In this document: one piece after another, positions 20,963-31,400 of the stretch
How positions within the stretch are numbered: the stretch's first letter is position 1
Layout: each line of letters begins with the position of its first letter
Source of the DNA: Macrothele yani
Lineage: Eukaryota; Arthropoda; Arachnida; Araneae; Macrothelidae
DNA length: 64,000 nucleotides
Assembly (NCBI GenBank): GCA_039090855.1
Contig: CM077011.1
Span: 18,167,001 to 18,231,000 of the forward strand
Reading direction: 5' to 3'
Translations under genes and position numbers: made by a program
The notes under the pieces: model-generated
Told to the model about the DNA's origin: nothing
The model's input: only the letters and a program-made list of their open reading frames with translations
Database searches by the model: none

Positions 20963-22183
20963 CACTGAAGTGCCAGAAAAACTGGTATAGACGAGCTTAT
21001 GCAAAATACATAGCAACGTCCCCTATGCGCGTACTCGGTTGCGTCCGCCAGTGCGCATATAAAGCAATAGACATCCTTGCCAGCTGTCAGAGCTGTTTTC
21101 GGCATCAGAATGACAAGTAATAACGATTTAGGCGATTTTCAACACGGTGTCATAGTTGGCGCTCGTGAGATGGGCCATAGAATTTCGGAGGTAGAAACGA
21201 AGTTCGGATTTTCACGGACGACCATTGCAAGGGTGTACCGTGACTACAAGAATTCCGGCAAAACCTCCAACCTACGATACCAGTGTGGCCGTAAAAAGAC
21301 ATTGGGTGAATGTGACCATCGTTGGCTATCAAGAATCGTTTCACGCGATAGGCGTGCAACACTCTCGCAGGTATAATCGGAATTCAATGCTGGAGCCTCA
21401 ACAAGCATCAGCGTCCGGACTGTGCAACATACCCTGCTCGATATGGGCTTTGGGAGCCGACGCCCAACTCGAGTCCCCTTGATGGGTGCACGACACAGAG
21501 CTATGCGCCTCGCTTGGGCACGGCAACACCGCCACTGGACACTTGATGACTGGAAACAAGTAGCCCGGTCCGACGAGTGGCGTTTCCAACTGTATAGGGC
21601 AGATGCAAGGATTTGTGTGTGGCGCAAACCCCATGAAGCCATGGATTCTGCCTGTCAGCAGGTAATTGTACCGGCTGGTGGGGGGTCCGTAATGGTATGG
21701 GGTGTGTTTAGATGGACTTCACTGGGATCCCTGGTATGTCTATAAACGTCTATGATCGGCCTACGCTATATGCGCATCCTTCTGACGAGGTACACCAGTT
21801 CATGTCCTTCATTCATACTGATGGGTTGGGCCTGTTCCAACAGGACCATGCACCTCCACTCAAGTGTCGTAACGCTACATTATGGTTAGAGGAGCATTTA
21901 TCTGAGTTTGGGGTGTTGCCATTCCCACCCAAGTCCCCAGATCTGAACGTGATAGAACACATTTGGGATGCCATGCAACGCGCTATCAAACACAGGAATC
22001 CGACACCTCGGAATACACCCGAATTGTGGAACGCTCTGCAGAAAGAATGGTGTGCATTGCCTACAGCATATTTCCAGAAGCTAGTGGAGTGCCTGCCCCG
22101 TCGTATTTCTGCAGTCGTGCGCTCCCGTGGGGGACCTGCCAAGTATTAGACTGGTGTACCAGTTTTATTTTGGCACTTCAGTG
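20963..22183 (+). mobile_element. Tc1-like element, complete length
   Basis: TIRs start CACTGAAGTGCCAGAAAAAC at the left and match the inverted right end (CACTGAAGTGCCAAAATAAA), with TA at 20,961-20,962 and 22,184-22,185. Length 1221 bp. It holds a single intronless transposase gene with two visible lesions. Confidence 0.95.
21111..22149 (+). pseudogene. Tc1-like transposase, one nonsense and one frameshift
   Basis: The frame starts MTSNNDLGDFQHGVIVGARE and shows a paired-type HTH, then VSRDRRATLSQV before an in-frame TAA near 21,374. The same frame continues through PTRVPLMGARHRAMRL and VARSDEWRF (first aspartate) to VMVWGVF. A frameshift near 21,730 moves to the frame with LGLFQQDHAPP (second aspartate) and PDLNVIEHIWD (glutamate). 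I count 36 residues between the second aspartate and the glutamate, where classic Tc1 has 34. It ends with a typical RGGPAKY. Function is lost through the two lesions. Confidence 0.9.
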
Positions 22184-22289
22184 TATGCACACCCTAGATC
22201 AACAGACGTTATTTGCATGAACGGATACAGGGGTCTTAATAAAAGTTCTGCACGCTGTCCATTTTTGAGAACGAGATGATGCAACGGTG

Positions 22290-22564
22290 AACACTTATGT
22301 TATTGCCATTCAATGTACTTCCTTCTGCTGCTAATAACAGCTTGCCAGCGGTGAGGTAGGTCCTATATGACCCGTAGTAAGCCTTCTCTGTTCAGCTGTC
22401 GTATAACTCGGGGCACGTAGTATGACAGTTTATCCAGCTTCAGGGTTGTATGGTGGGTGGGATCAAGTTTTACAGCCATATTTCGACAAAAGTCCTTGTA
22501 TCGACCCTGCACCATCACACAATTCGTTGTCATGCAGCATGATCGCCACGGCTTCCAACAAGTC
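22290..22564 (-). pseudogene. mariner transposase, C-terminal part
   Basis: The minus strand reads AIMLHDNELCDGAG (second aspartate, HDN), SHPPYNPEAG (third-aspartate region, usually SHPPYSPD), and WQAVISSRRKYIEW near the C-terminus. It continues, after the Penelope-like insertion, into the N-terminal part at 23,973-24,800. The third aspartate appears replaced. Confidence 0.75.
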
Positions 22565-22944
22565 AGAGAGGATAAAAAGGCCGCTGTCTAAGCATGTAGA
22601 AATCAAACCCAAAACGTACAATTAAAATTTTACTACTAAAAGGCAGATTAGGTAAAAATAAGATCTTTCGCAACGGGCGTCCTGTGCGTCATTAGGTTAA
22701 AAGAACTGGCGCTAGGAGAACATACACACTTAATATATAGGTAGTCCCGAAGACAACAGCGATCCTGGTGAGTGACGTGATATCCGCGTCACAAATGGGT
22801 TACAGCGAGAAACAAAGCTGAGAAAGAAAACACCAAATAGATGACAAATGCATACTCACCAAAGTGATAAATGAGCACAAGGTCCGTTTCCAACCCGCGC
22901 AATAGGGTACTTCGCAAGACACAAAACGTTAAATAAGCGAAGCA

Positions 22945-23570
22945 GCTATTCGGGCTTTGGTGAATAGAGCGTATACCCATTCCTCGTGCATTGCTGCTCG
23001 GAATAAAGAACTTCTTTTTATTAAACCCATTGTGATGGAACATGGGCATGATGTTGGTATTGTGAAAAAGTTGTGTGCTCGGCATAGGAGAGCTAATTCG
23101 ACTTCGTTGTGTGTTGAGCGCGAGCAGATTACTTATGTGGGATCAATGTCTTTCCTTCCACCGGTTACAAATGAATTACGGAGAGTGTGTAAAAAACCCA
23201 AAAAAAGATTTTAGTGATGTGGCCTCTAACCTTCGGAGTATTCTTAAGAAGGATCGTGAGCCCAAACCCATTCAAGAACAATGGGGCGTGTACTGTGTGC
23301 CCTCGAAGACCGACGTTGCTGCCACTCCAAATTCATGGTACATAGGATCCACTCTTCGTAATTTGGGAGTTAGAGTGATTGAACATCAGTACACTGTAAA
23401 GACTGGATCTACTACTACTGCCCTTGCACGCCTGGTTAAGTCTGGAACTCATCTGCCCTCTTGGTCTGAGACTTATTTATTACTTAAGACAAGATGTAGG
23501 CATATGACTCTCTTCGCCGAAAGTTTGTATATTGACGTTTTTAAGGACGTATGTTGTAACGATAACTTAC
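22945..23570 (+). pseudogene. Penelope-like RT thumb and GIY-YIG endonuclease
   Basis: The first frame (22,957-23,214) reads RAYTHSSCIAARNKELLFIK, the end of the RT domain. A frame change near 23,190 leads to a second frame with FSDVASNLRSIL and the linker. The endonuclease follows: GVYCVPS (GIY), then WYIGSTLRNLGVRVIEHQ (YIG with the conserved arginine and a glutamate), and SWSETYLLLKTR with a candidate catalytic glutamate. The family nicks target DNA to prime reverse transcription. It is not functional as found, because the RT core is absent and the frame is shifted. Confidence 0.85.
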
Positions 23571-23840
23571 CTGCACATGTACATGCACCATGGATTTGCT
23601 TATTTAACTTTTTGTGTCGTGCGAAGTACCCTATTGCGGGGGTTGATAACGGACCTTGTGCTTATTTATCACTTCGGTGGGTATGTATTTGTCATCTATT
23701 TGGCGTTTTCTTTCTCAGCTTTGTTTCTCGCTGTAACCTAGTTGTGACGCGGATATCATGTCATTCACCAGGATCGCTGTTGTCTTCGGGACTACCTATA
23801 TAGTAAGTGTGTGTGTTCTCCTAGCGCGAGTTCTTTTAAC

Positions 23841-23870
23841 CTGATGACGCACAGGGCACCTGTTGCGAAA
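23841..23870 (+). ncRNA. Hammerhead-like core in Penelope arm
   Basis: CTGATGA at 23,841-23,847, an imperfect hairpin GCACAGG/CCTGTTGC with one bulge, then GAAA at 23,867-23,870. The inverted arm has the counterpart at 22,666-22,695 with CTAATGA. Penelope-like terminal repeats are known to carry hammerheads. The base pair next to the core would be C-C rather than the usual G-C, so activity is doubtful. Confidence 0.4.
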
Positions 23871-23972
23871 GATCTTGTTTTCACCTAATATGTCTTTTAG
23901 TAGTACAATTCTAATTGTACGTTTTGGATTGGTTTTCTACATGCTTAGACAACGGCCTTTTTATTCTCATTG

Positions 23973-24800
23973 ATATTTTTAGCATGCAACTTTTATGATT
24001 GAAGTTAGAGAGATTTCGACGAGTTTTCGGTCTCAACTTTGTCCTCAAAAATTCAAGATAATATTGTGCGTTGACATTTTTCCCTACCGGCACTCGATCA
24101 GAGTCCACAACACCCTGGGCATCGTACGCAAAAATCATCTACTTCACTTTGGATTGTTGCCGACGACAGTTTGAGGTGCTTGGGCAACTTAGATGCCTTC
24201 ATTCCGCTGATTGTGACTTCAGTTCCGGCTCAAAATCACGTGTCCAAGGTCTCATCAATTGCGACAATTCTGTTCAGGAAAGTGTCTCCCTCTATTTTGA
24301 ACCTGTGGAGATGATCCTGTGCGATGCTCACTCTGGCTGCCTTCTGCTCAATAGTGAGTTGATGAGGGTACCCAGCGCGCGGCAATTTCTCTTTTCTCCA
24401 GTGATTCGTTCAAAATCCGGTGAACAGACATGGTGGACAAATTTGCCTGATGATCAATCTACTCGACTGTCAAACAGCGATTCTCTTTGAAAAGCGTTGC
24501 AACAATGGTGACAGATATTTTGTCTACCGCTGTTTGAGATCGGCTTGACGGTGATCATCTTCCATGCTGCTTCGGTCTTCCGGAAAGCGCGATGCCCAGC
24601 TAGAATTTTTGCTTCGATCAACAATTCCTTCCCCACAAACTTCTTGCTAGACAGTATGGATCTGTGTCGGAGATTTTACCCCGCAGAGTTTCTATTTTCA
24701 CGTACGATGGTCTAACGCCCTGACTCGATCTGAGGAGCTACACGCTTCGATTTCAAAACCCTTCTACGTCCAAACAGCAAATGATAATGCGTCGTTCTGA
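23973..24800 (-). pseudogene. mariner transposase, N-terminal and central part
   Basis: Minus-strand pieces in order: DDHRQADL and HRAFR-like region, LSTMSVHRILNESL, and MIFAYDAQGVVDSDRVPVGK with NVNAQYYLEFLRTKLRPKTR. This is the block just before the second catalytic aspartate in mariner transposases. The next motif (MLHDN) is on the other side of the 22,565-23,972 insertion. Several stops and frame changes mean it is inactive. Confidence 0.75.
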
Positions 24801-24996
24801 CACCATTGCATTGTTGAGAGTCTGACCTTGACATGACGCTATCATTTCTCCGATTGCATCAGCCGCTTCCCTTTTAGAATCATGTGTGCAGAACATTCAT
24901 TATGACCCTCGTACAGCTGACTGATTAGTACAGCTTCGACGACTGCCATTAACGCATCACAACGTTTTGCTGCTTGCTTCAACAATATCTCTCGTT

Positions 24997-25227
24997 ATTT
25001 TATTTTTTTTTTTTTTGATTGGAGGTTTAACGACCACCGTGAGCAACTCAATGGGCTATAAGCAGTCGCCCGTCCCTAATTTAGTGTCACTGGTTCCAGG
25101 GAAGGGAGAGAGCCAGTGCCGTAAGACAAACACAACATCCATGCCTGACCGGGATTCGAACCCGGACCCCTTACGGACGAATGATCAGAGGCCAGCGCCT
25201 TAGACCACTGAGCCGCCGGGGCGGCGC
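24997..25227 (-). mobile_element. SINE family A (copy 7)
   Basis: Minus-strand copy with an intact B box and a T-rich left side. Target duplication ATATCTCTCGTT at 24,985-24,996 and 25,228-25,239. The right duplication copy is also the first unit of the adjoining minisatellite. Confidence 0.93.
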
Positions 25228-25392
25228 ATATCTCTCGTTCTTATTAACAATACCTGCAATATCTCTCGTTATCATTTGTTCTTATTAACAATACCTGCAA
25301 TATCTCTCGTTATCTCTCGTTCTTATTAACAATACCTGCAATATATCTCGTTCTTATTAACAATACCAGCAATATCTCTCGTTCTTATCTGT
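25228..25392. repeat. Minisatellite, about 32-45 bp units
   Basis: About five units built on ATATCTCTCGTTCTTATTAA plus CAATACCTGCA, with one unit carrying an extra TATCATTTG and one an extra TATCTCTCG. The array starts at the SINE target duplication. Confidence 0.85.
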
Positions 25393-26469
25393 CCACATGC
25401 ACACTTCACATACTGTAACTTCAAGATTATTGCCAACATACATTCGGTGAGTGAGAAAATATGACGTTAAAGCTGAAAACGCTAAAAGAGAATGAATTCA
25501 AAAATTTATGTGGATTAAAGAAACTAAAAATTAAACTTAGAGTATAGATCAGAGGTTTTCCTATTATACCTTTAAAATAAATAGGATTTGTGTAAGCCCT
25601 TTAATCGGCCGGAACGAACTAAAGCGGCATCGGTAAACTGGGATGAAATCAGCCCGAATGAATATGTTCGCTTTCTTCTAAAATGTGGGCCAAACGCAGT
25701 TCAGAAGAATGACCTGCAATACCAGAGAATCAGAAAAAGTGGTTTCCTCCCTTACCTTTGTTATTTAAAGTTGCCATTTAGGTGGATAACTGACAGTAAT
25801 CCTTTCCGATTGATTACATGCCGAAATGCTTTAAAAAATGCGACGAACGTAAGACAGCACACAGATGATTTTGAAATGTAATGATATCCGTGTCTGAGGG
25901 ACTAGCTCATCTCTATTCATTTATTAAGTATGCAGTAGATAATAAAGACTAAGAGATCGTTTATCACCTGTGACAGGCTTATGGTCGGTACTGCTGAGAT
26001 GATTGAAGATGGTTTAATATATAATTTTGCCATAAATTCAAGCAGCTCTTGTAAAAAAACTATCTGCTATGTGGCCATTTGTTTCGGGAGTGCAGGAAAT
26101 TTGGAGCTAATGTACTCGCGACCTTGGATTGCTATTCGGCACCGTTTGTTTCGCGTACATCGGCCGTTTAAGATGTTAAGTAACAATCTCATCAAATATT
26201 TAAGCTAATGACCGCAGTTTTTGGTGTATCTTTCATTTCAGAATCAGGAATCCCATCTGCCTGAAATACCTAACAAGAGTGCGGTTTAGCTGTTTCGACA
26301 AATTGATACCCACTATGACCACCCCTGACAAACCGTGAATGAGAAAAGCTACGTCAATAAATTTTCAAAAAAAATTAAAATTTTAATTCAATGGAAATTT
26401 TACAACACGATGCAGTAAGAATTCGAGATGCTTGCACGTCTCGTCGATTTCTTCAGAAGGCAGTTTAGA
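25393..26469. other. No recognised feature
   Basis: A 97-codon plus-strand frame (25,588-25,881) and a 75-codon frame (25,981-26,208) lack motifs that I recognise. I would not call them genes. Confidence 0.4.
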
Positions 26470-26545
26470 GAAACGTATTTTAGCACGTCCTTTGTAAAAA
26501 AAGTACGTGCGTACGCTATTACTTTGTTCGTCTGTCCATCTGTGC
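26470..26545 (+). repeat. Hairpin plus GTCNGTC head of a dispersed repeat
   Basis: AGCACGTCCTTTGTAAAA and AAAGTACGTGCGT form a short hairpin, followed by TTCGTCTGTCCATCTGTG. The same arrangement (AGCACG, TTTTTTGTAAA, CGTGCT, then GTCCGTCCGTC) starts the repeat block at 49,630. Here no tandem units follow. Confidence 0.5.
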
Positions 26546-26685
26546 AATCAGCCAGACGCTAATAATAATAGTGATATACAGGGGTTATACAGAATAACGT
26601 GAACACCACGCTCAGAGACTTGACTTTTCATGCAGCTGCGTGCGTCGCAATATGCAAAGCTATCCCCCACGTTTTGGTTGTAATA

Positions 26686-28027
26686 CTATACCGTGCAAAT
26701 TAATTGGGACAAGCTATTTTATTCTCAGAACTGTAATGTAATCGCCAGTTGATGTCGGAAACCCACGTAACCCGGTTTTATCAGCTGTGAGGTGGTGCGA
26801 CTATTAGAACTTGATAGTAAGAATGTGGTTTGACCGGTTTTAAACAGGAAATAGTCACTTCAGCTTCAGTTGTGATCTTTAGTGTCTGACAGGTGGATGT
26901 TAGTTTTTGCTCTCTGTAAGTATGTGTTGCTTTCGTGTATTGAAAAATGGATATTTCCCCAAGGAAGCGTGCAAAAATAATTGCTCTGAAGGATCACACT
27001 TCTATGACAGTGAGAGATATCGCTCCTGCATTTGGTGTAGGCAAATCAAGTGTATCAAGACTGCTTACGTTATACAATGCATCTGGATAATCGTCTCCAA
27101 AAAGAAGAGTAAATGCGGAAGAAAACGAAAAAAAAAAACCTCCACGAACCGATAGATATCTAATCACAAATAGTAAAATGAATAAAAAAAAACAAGCACC
27201 GACCTTCAAAGAGATTTATTGGCTAGTGGTTGTGATGTTAGTGATTCAACTGTACGCCGTAGGATTCTGGAAGTTGGCCGGAAGGCAAGAAGACCAACGA
27301 AAAAACAATATTTGAATGCGAAAATGAAGATAAAACGTTTAGCATGGGCCAAAAAATATAAATCATGTACTGCTGACAACTGGAAAAAAGGTAATTTTCA
27401 GTGATGAAACTCATTTATTTGTGCAGGGTAACCAAGCAAATGTCGTTAGACGAAGTAACTGTGAACCCTTAAGACCTAAGCATGTCAAACAAACTGTGAA
27501 ACACCCTCTGAAACAGATGTTTTGGGGTTTTTTCACATCAAATGGCACTGGAAGCTTAGTTCCTGTTCAAGGTATGATGAATTCAGCCAAGTACGTAGAA
27601 GTATTTCAACGTAGAATTGTTCCATTCTTGCAAACTATTGACGGGACATTTCAACATGTCACAATTCGAAATTGGTCAAGAATTTAATGCTGGAAAATCA
27701 AATTCATTTGCTTGATTGGCCTGAAAATTCACCAGACTTAAATCCCATAGAAAACTTGTGGAATGTTTTGAAGAGGCGTTTAGGTAAAACGGACTGTACA
27801 ACCAAAGAACGCATGATAACGAATGCTATAAAAGTGTGGTTCCACGATTATGAAGTCAAAAATATGTGCACTCAATTAGTGGAGTCAATGCCAGAACGAA
27901 TTCAAGAGGTCATTTCTACTAAAGGAGGACACACTTCATACTAATACAGGCATGTATCAGTGTATATTAAGGCATAGTTTTGGAAAAAAATGATTTTTTA
28001 CTGTCCCAACTAATATGCATAGTATAG
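26686..28027 (+). mobile_element. Tc3-like element with decayed transposase
   Basis: TIRs CTATACCGTGCAAATTAATT and, inverted, CTATACTATGCATATTAGTT are flanked by TA at 26,684-26,685 and 28,028-28,029. The plus strand carries, from ATG at 26,947: MDISPRKRAKIIALKDHTSM (HTH), VGKSSVSRLLTLYNASG, CDVSDSTVRRRILEVGRK, KKVIFSDETHLFVQG (first aspartate), FWGFFTSNGTGSLVPVQGMM and SPDLNPIENLWNVLKRRLG (glutamate), ending GGHTSY at 27,944. The second aspartate region (usually FQQDLAPCH) is damaged by a deletion near 27,650-27,680. Several frameshifts are present. Confidence 0.88.
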
Positions 28028-28089
28028 TAGCTTTATTTAGAACCTCGAAATCCTATTTAAGTGCATTTAAAGTGTCTTGTTGCAAAATG

Positions 28090-29071
28090 TCTTCCACTGT
28101 GACGACGAAAAGAGCGGCCTGACGGACTTCGAAAGAGGGCTAATTGTTGGTGGCCGGTTTGTTGGTACCTCCGTGTTAACAGTCGCCAGGGTAGTGGGGG
28201 TATCGAGAGTTACTGTGTCTAGCGTCACGACTGTGTACAGGGTTCGTGGTAAAACCTCATCTGAGAAACACAAGAGAGGGCAAAAAACGACCCTTACTGA
28301 TAGAGACGAGAGCATTGCAGAGGATTGTTACAAATAACAAGAAGACCGCGGCACCGAAAATTAGTGCGTAGCTCAATCTGCATCTCCAGACCCCAGTATC
28401 AACAAAAACTGTGGTCAGGGAACTGCATATAGAAGATATTCGTGGCAGAGCTGCTATTGTAAAACCTCTAGTGATATGGGTGAATGCACAACGGTACTGG
28501 GGCGAGGAGCATACAACGTAGACTGCCGATGCATGGAAGCTGGTAATGTGCTCGGAGGAATCCGCATTCACACTATTCACCCCCGCAGGACGTATTTACT
28601 TGTGGAGAAGCGTACAACCCAGACTTTTTGCTCCCAACAGTGCAGCGTGGTGCTTGTTGTGGTTCTGTCATGCTGTGGCCTGGGAAGGGCGTATGAAAAC
28701 AATTTGGCCAACAAAGTCCATCCAATGTCTCAAGTATTGTATCCTGCAGGGGATGCCACCTATAAAGATGATAACGCCCCATTCACAGAGCTTGGAATGT
28801 CCAGTGGCTTGAGGAACATTAGAACGAACTTTGACACCTTCCTTGGCCTCCCCAATCAACAGACTTAAACATCATTGAACCACTGTGGTCTGTGTTGGAA
28901 AGCAGAGTAATATCCAGTTATCCTACTCCTGCATTTCTCAAGGACGTGGCGCAGTTTCTGCACGACGAATGGTGTAACACCTCACTAACCACCATCCAGG
29001 ATTTGTATGCATCCATTCCAAGGAGGATTCATGCGGTTTTGAAGGATAAAGGTAATCCCACACCCTACTAG
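28090..29071 (+). pseudogene. Tc1-like transposase remnant
   Basis: The plus strand reads KSGLTDFERGLIVGGRFVGT and TVARVVGVSRVTVSS (HTH), RVRGKTSSEKHKRG, SDESAFTLF-like (CSEESAFTLFTPAGR with the first aspartate changed to glutamate), KDDNAPFTELG (second aspartate), LPNQQT-stop, an EPLWSVLESR piece with the glutamate, and an RIHAVLKDKGNPTPY end with a stop at 29,069-29,071. Frame changes are frequent. TIRs were not found. It is a common Tc1 type, here inactive. Confidence 0.85.
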
Positions 29072-31227
29072 GTATGTAAAAACTTCTTTTCCCAAGTGTT
29101 CACATCATTTTTTGTCTAACCACTGTATCTTACCTGGTAATAACAACAGTGGCAAATCTTGGAAAGGAGCGAGAAGGTACTGGAGTCTCCTGTTTTTATC
29201 CAATAGCATGATATCCGTAATATGAGCCCTATATCTTTACACTTGGGGGTCATGGAGCATAAAACTAAAAGTTTATAATGGAGGTCTTATCACTTATTTT
29301 AGGTTTATGATCTGTACTAGCTAAATACACGTTCTTCGAACATTGTATTAAAATACAGTTGAAATATAGATGATATATACATGTATATGATATACAGTTC
29401 AAATGGCCATATACTGCATATTTCTTCGCTCTTTTGGGAAACACGTCTGCCAGACTTATTCTGCCACACGACATATAAGCAATTTCGGTCATAACCGTAA
29501 GTTTAAAACTTCAATCCAACACGAAACAAATCAAAATACGTCTTTACTCTTCACTGTCATCGTTAAAATATTAATAGACAACAGAACAAAATAATAACAG
29601 ACAACAGAACAAAATAATAACAGACAACAGAACAAAATGCGTTGTTACTTTCAACATAAATGTAAACAGAAACTTGTTTATCAAGAATTTCGTAAACAAT
29701 TTCGTTTGAAACTGTATATTTAAAAGCTAGCGAGTCAGATGTTTTTGGAAGCGTAGGCAAAACTCTGTTGCCATCGCTAATATCTCAAGAGGGAAACTGT
29801 TTTTCCTTTTTTTTTTTTTTCAAATTTCAATTACTATGAAAATCTACCCGCATATTTATATTTATTGCAGTCACCTTAGCACTTATATGACGTCAGCGTT
29901 GCTTCGGTGAGAACGAATGTTGGTAATTTGATTTTGACTCAAAAAACCTTGACTTTCGATATGTCAAGCGATGATAAATGTTTAAATGCAGCGCATATTA
30001 TGATATAGCGCTTTTTACGTGATACTTTTGGAAGGTGTTTTTGTTAAATAAATTTAGAACAAATCAAACAAACCTTGACATTTGATATGTCAAACGATAA
30101 TAAATGTTTAAATGCAAAACACATTATGATGTAGCGTTTTTACGTGATTTTTAAGGTTGTAAAACCCGGCCGCTACGGTAGCATTCATTTTAGAGAGAGA
30201 GCAGAAAATGTTGGGTTCATTTTCTTTAGGTACATCAGCTGGATAAAGACCTTCACACCGTATTCTCACTATCACAAAGAAAGGATAAATCCAAATACTG
30301 CTTTGTGCACAACAAGTTTAGGCTTCAGAACGTTTTACCGAATAAATCAATGAAATGAAAAATCACATTTGGAAAATCTCAGATCATGTTAGCATCTGTA
30401 CTAAAAATAGTGTTGGAAACATTTATCAGTCGAAGTTCAAGACTTTTATCTAGAGTATTCATACTTAAGCGACAAGTTATTAAACCGTAACGAAGTTGAA
30501 ATTAAATTGCTTTTTCTTGCGAAAGACCTTTGCTATCCTGGAGCATATTTGGAGAATACTTAGTCTTGAACAGCGAGTTAAAAACTTTCCCTTGACAAGA
30601 CTGACGAAAGGAGGAGGGAGAGTGCTAACGTAGGTTCCGAATTTTGCTATTAATCTCAGAAAACGTTTCGTGAGCAGTTGCTATTGACATTGGAAAGTGC
30701 TCTCTTGTAATAGGGTCCTTAATTCAAGCCACACCGTCGTGAATAATGGAGAACAACGGCTTGAGAGTTTCGAGGCCGATGATGCACGCTTCACTTAATT
30801 CCTTTTAGCTCCATTGAAGTAAACTTACCATTTTCTGTCGAAACTCCAGCCGCTCCTCAAATACCCAAGCATTGTTCCGAGATTAGAAGCGGATGTATTA
30901 CGGTTTAGTTGATGCGCAGTTTCTCAAAGAAGTTTCTTCCCGTTCAAATAATGAAAATTTATAGGGCGAAATAACAGTAGAGATTGATTAACCCTCACAC
31001 ACACCACTGTACAAATCGTTTATACAGCGTGAAAGTCTTCATTGAAATTGATTGCAATTGTTTGCGTAAGCTTCTCGTTATAAATGCGTTTGGTTATTCA
31101 TATGAGAGAAGATCATTAATCTAGCATTTTTTTCCTTTAGTTGTTTAATGGTTCCCGAAATAAGCTAGGAGTAAAAGAATCCCCCACGTTACTTTTTGGG
31201 TTAAACTCAAACTTACGACTGAAAAGA
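29072..31227. other. Mostly unique AT-rich DNA with two small duplications
   Basis: No coding motif was recognised. There is a three-copy 21-bp repeat (ACAACAGAACAAAATAATAA) at about 29,578-29,640. A direct duplication of about 85 bp occurs at about 29,945-30,030 and 30,063-30,150, sharing TATGTCAA, GATAATAAATGTTTAAATGC and TTTTTACGTGAT. Confidence 0.55.
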
Positions 31228-31399
31228 ACCAGGCAGCGGTTGGCCTGTGGTTAGAGCAACCGGCTCGCAACCATATGGTTGGGAACTCGAACCCATTCCG
31301 ACTGCCTAACTACAAAACATACGCCGTATCTCGAAGAGCACGTTAATGGCGGTTCCGGGACCTTGTTACTAATACAGTTATATGTTCTACTAACCTTCT
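31228..31399 (+). mobile_element. tRNA-headed SINE, family C (copy 1)
   Basis: GTTGGCCTGTGGTTAGAGCA resembles an A box and GGGAACTCGAACCC a B box, followed by CGCCGTATCTCG, GAGCACGTTAA and GTTCCGGGA. The same order of blocks is found at 45.6 kb. It ends next to the TA of the 31,401-33,667 element. Ends are approximate. Confidence 0.55.
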
Positions 31400-31400
31400 A

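Larger units (their letters stand above)
22565..23972 (+). mobile_element. Penelope-like element fragment with inverted arms
   Basis: The insertion lies within a mariner pseudogene. Its outer parts, about 22,565-22,935 and 23,585-23,972, are inverted copies of each other: CTTATTTAAC, GTGCGAAGTACCCTATTGCG, and the outermost AAAAAGGCCG and AAGCATGTAGAAA are shared. Between them is a plus-strand coding remnant of the RT C-terminus and a GIY-YIG endonuclease. RT plus GIY-YIG with inverted terminal copies is characteristic of Penelope-like elements. The catalytic RT core has been lost by 5' truncation. Confidence 0.85.

Noticed and set aside
25228..25392. CRISPR array
   Set aside because: The repeats are contiguous or near-contiguous tandem units with no unique spacers, and the genome is eukaryotic.
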